Below are positions 56,148-64,000 of a DNA stretch of 64,000 nt, in pieces (position 1 is the stretch's first letter; each line of letters opens with the position of its first letter). A program made the translations under genes and the position numbers. The notes under the pieces were generated by a model. That model saw nothing but the letters and a program-made list of their open reading frames with translations. It ran no database searches and was not told where the DNA came from. The DNA comes from Axinella damicornis (Eukaryota; Porifera; Demospongiae; Axinellida; Axinellidae): positions 4,150,926 to 4,214,925 of the forward strand of contig OZ007506.1 in assembly GCA_963931865.1 (NCBI GenBank), given 5' to 3'.

Positions 56148-57155
56148 GACCATGCACGTGCTGTGCACTGCATGTTTGTATCCTCATGTGTGGTGTGTGA
56201 GACCGTGCACGTGCTGTGCACTGCATGTTTGTATCCTCGTGTGTGGTGTGTGAGACCGTGCACGTGCTGTGCACTGCATGTTTGTATCCTCGTGTGTGGT
56301 GTGTGAGACCGTGCACGTGCTGTGCACTGCATGTTTGTATCCTCGTGTGTGGTATGTGAGACCGTGCACGAGCTGTGCACTGCATGTTTGTATCCTCATG
56401 TGTGGTGTGTGAGACCGTGCACGAGCTGTGCACTGCATGTTTGTATCCTCATGTGTGGTATGTGAGACCGTGCACGTGCTGTGCACTGCATGTTTGTATC
56501 CTCGTGTGTGGTATGTGAGACCGTGCACGTGCTGTGCACTGCATGTTTGTATCCTCGTGTGTGGTATGTGAGACCGTGCACGTGCTGTGCACTGCATGTT
56601 TGTATCCTCGTGTGTGGTATGTGAGACCGTGCACGTGCTGTGCACTGCATGTTTGTATCCTCGTGTGTGGTATGTGAGACCGTGCACGTGCTGTGCACTG
56701 CATGTTTGTATCCTCGTGTGTGGTGTGTGAGACCGTGCACGAGCTGTGCACTGCATGTTTGTATCCTCATGTGTGGTATGTGAGACCGTGCACGTGCTGT
56801 GCACTGCATGTTTGTATCCTCGTGTGTGGTATGTGAGACCGTGCACGTGCTGTGCACTGCATGTTTGTATCCTCGTGTGTGGTATGTGAGACCGTGCACG
56901 TGCTGTGCACTGCATGTTTGTATCCTCGTGTGTGGTATGTGAGACCGTGCACGTGCTGTGCACTGCATGTTTGTATCCTCGTGTGTGGTATGTGAGACCG
57001 TGCACGTGCTGTGCACTGCATGTTTGTATCCTCGTGTGTGGTATGTGAGACCGTGCACGTGCTGTGCACTGCATGTTTGTATCCTCGTGTGTGGTGTGTG
57101 AGACTGTGCACGTGCTGTGCACTGCATGTTTATGTTTGTATCTTCGTGTGTGGTG
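56148..57155. repeat. Minisatellite: 19 copies of a 53-bp unit
   Basis: GACCGTGCACGTGCTGTGCA-type starts occur at 56148 and then every 53 bp up to 57102, with no length change. Variants at a few positions (ACGTG/ACGAG, GGTGTG/GGTATG, CCTCG/CCTCA) recur in several copies. The unit is not a multiple of 3 and has no stop in several frames, which produces long but meaningless open frames. Confidence 0.97.
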
Positions 57156-57466
57156 TGTGCAATTACCTAGTGGAGCACTAGCAGCATACTACGGACTTCT
57201 CGGAAGCAGCAGCAATTGGCAAGTCCAGAAGATGGTCTGCATGTACTTGGTGAGAGAGACGTTCACGAAAATAAGCATGCCCATCCCCCTCTTTGAGCAG
57301 CCACTAAAGTTCATCGCCCATGGGTGTATTACGGTATATAGCTAGGTGCACACCGTAGTTGATGCCGAACTATTCGAAGAATTTATAACCACATGCTGGC
57401 AATGTACTTTGCCAGCAGGTTCATTCAACATTACACTACATGTACAGCGAAGGTTCATCCCACACA

Positions 57467-64000
<6,534 letters not shown>

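Larger units (their letters stand above)
55006..57466. other. Divergent intergenic region between the Fringe-like gene and gene E
   Basis: These 2.5 kb are shared by two genes transcribed away from each other. They contain a TIR element (55180-55446) and the 53-bp minisatellite (56148-57155). I recognised no core promoter motif. Confidence 0.6.

Noticed and set aside
56184..57127. Long minus-strand open frames of 243 and 312 residues with His/Thr/Arg-rich repeats
   Set aside because: They run through the 53-bp minisatellite. The unit is not a multiple of 3 and is open in several frames, so the frames are repeat artefacts; no splice or protein evidence.
57064..57345. Open frame ending with SMPIPLFEQPLKFIAHG upstream of gene E
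   Set aside because: Its 5' part is minisatellite. The unique 3' part looks coding-like but has no recognised family and no partner exon; left out for lack of support.

Overview
The window looks like animal nuclear DNA, most likely from a sponge (demosponge-like). The genes are split into many short exons with GT-AG introns of 0.1-4 kb. Scavenger receptor cysteine-rich (SRCR) modules are abundant, and the receptors join SRCR ectodomains to cytoplasmic tyrosine kinases. The introns are full of short inverted-repeat transposons, microsatellites and minisatellites. I see no bacterial operon, CRISPR array, tRNA or rRNA. The sponge assignment is inference; the metazoan assignment is firm.

Layout. 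(1) Positions 15-1067 are a short element with terminal inverted repeats (TIRs), carrying a frameshifted, highly charged coding remnant. (2) Three related receptor genes lie head to tail on the minus strand. Gene A (13854 to 1199) has a signal peptide, 5 SRCR domains, one transmembrane (TM) helix and a tyrosine kinase; its exons sum to 1064 residues in one open frame. Gene B (36722 to 16053) has a signal peptide, 7 SRCR, a linker, a Frizzled-like cysteine-rich domain, TM and kinase (1480 residues). Gene C (48374 to 38155) has a signal peptide, 4 SRCR, TM and kinase, with one juxtamembrane exon not found. (3) A Fringe-like glycosyltransferase on the minus strand (55005 to about 49156; 371 residues in my model) keeps the DDD motif. 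(4) A 19-copy, 53-bp minisatellite (56148-57155) lies in the divergent intergenic region. (5) Gene E on the plus strand (57467 to beyond 64000) has a signal peptide, SRCR, a somatomedin-B-like module, 4 SRCR, the same linker exon as gene B and the start of the same Frizzled-like domain; the window edge cuts it.

How the parts relate. Each SRCR domain is encoded by two exons, almost all with phase-1 boundaries, so exon pairs can be duplicated without breaking frame. Several such duplications are visible, from nearly identical (gene B, 1.18-kb units) to older ones, and one left a truncated exon relic in gene A. The kinases keep the glycine loop, the beta-3 lysine, [11 protein letters not shown] and APE motifs and so look active; genes A and B end in a YLDM (YxxM) motif. 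The locus therefore looks like an expanding family of cell-surface receptors with variable ectodomains and a conserved phosphotyrosine output. A role in recognition of microbes, self or matrix is inference. All exon joins are by eye from splice signals, phase and homology between paralogues.
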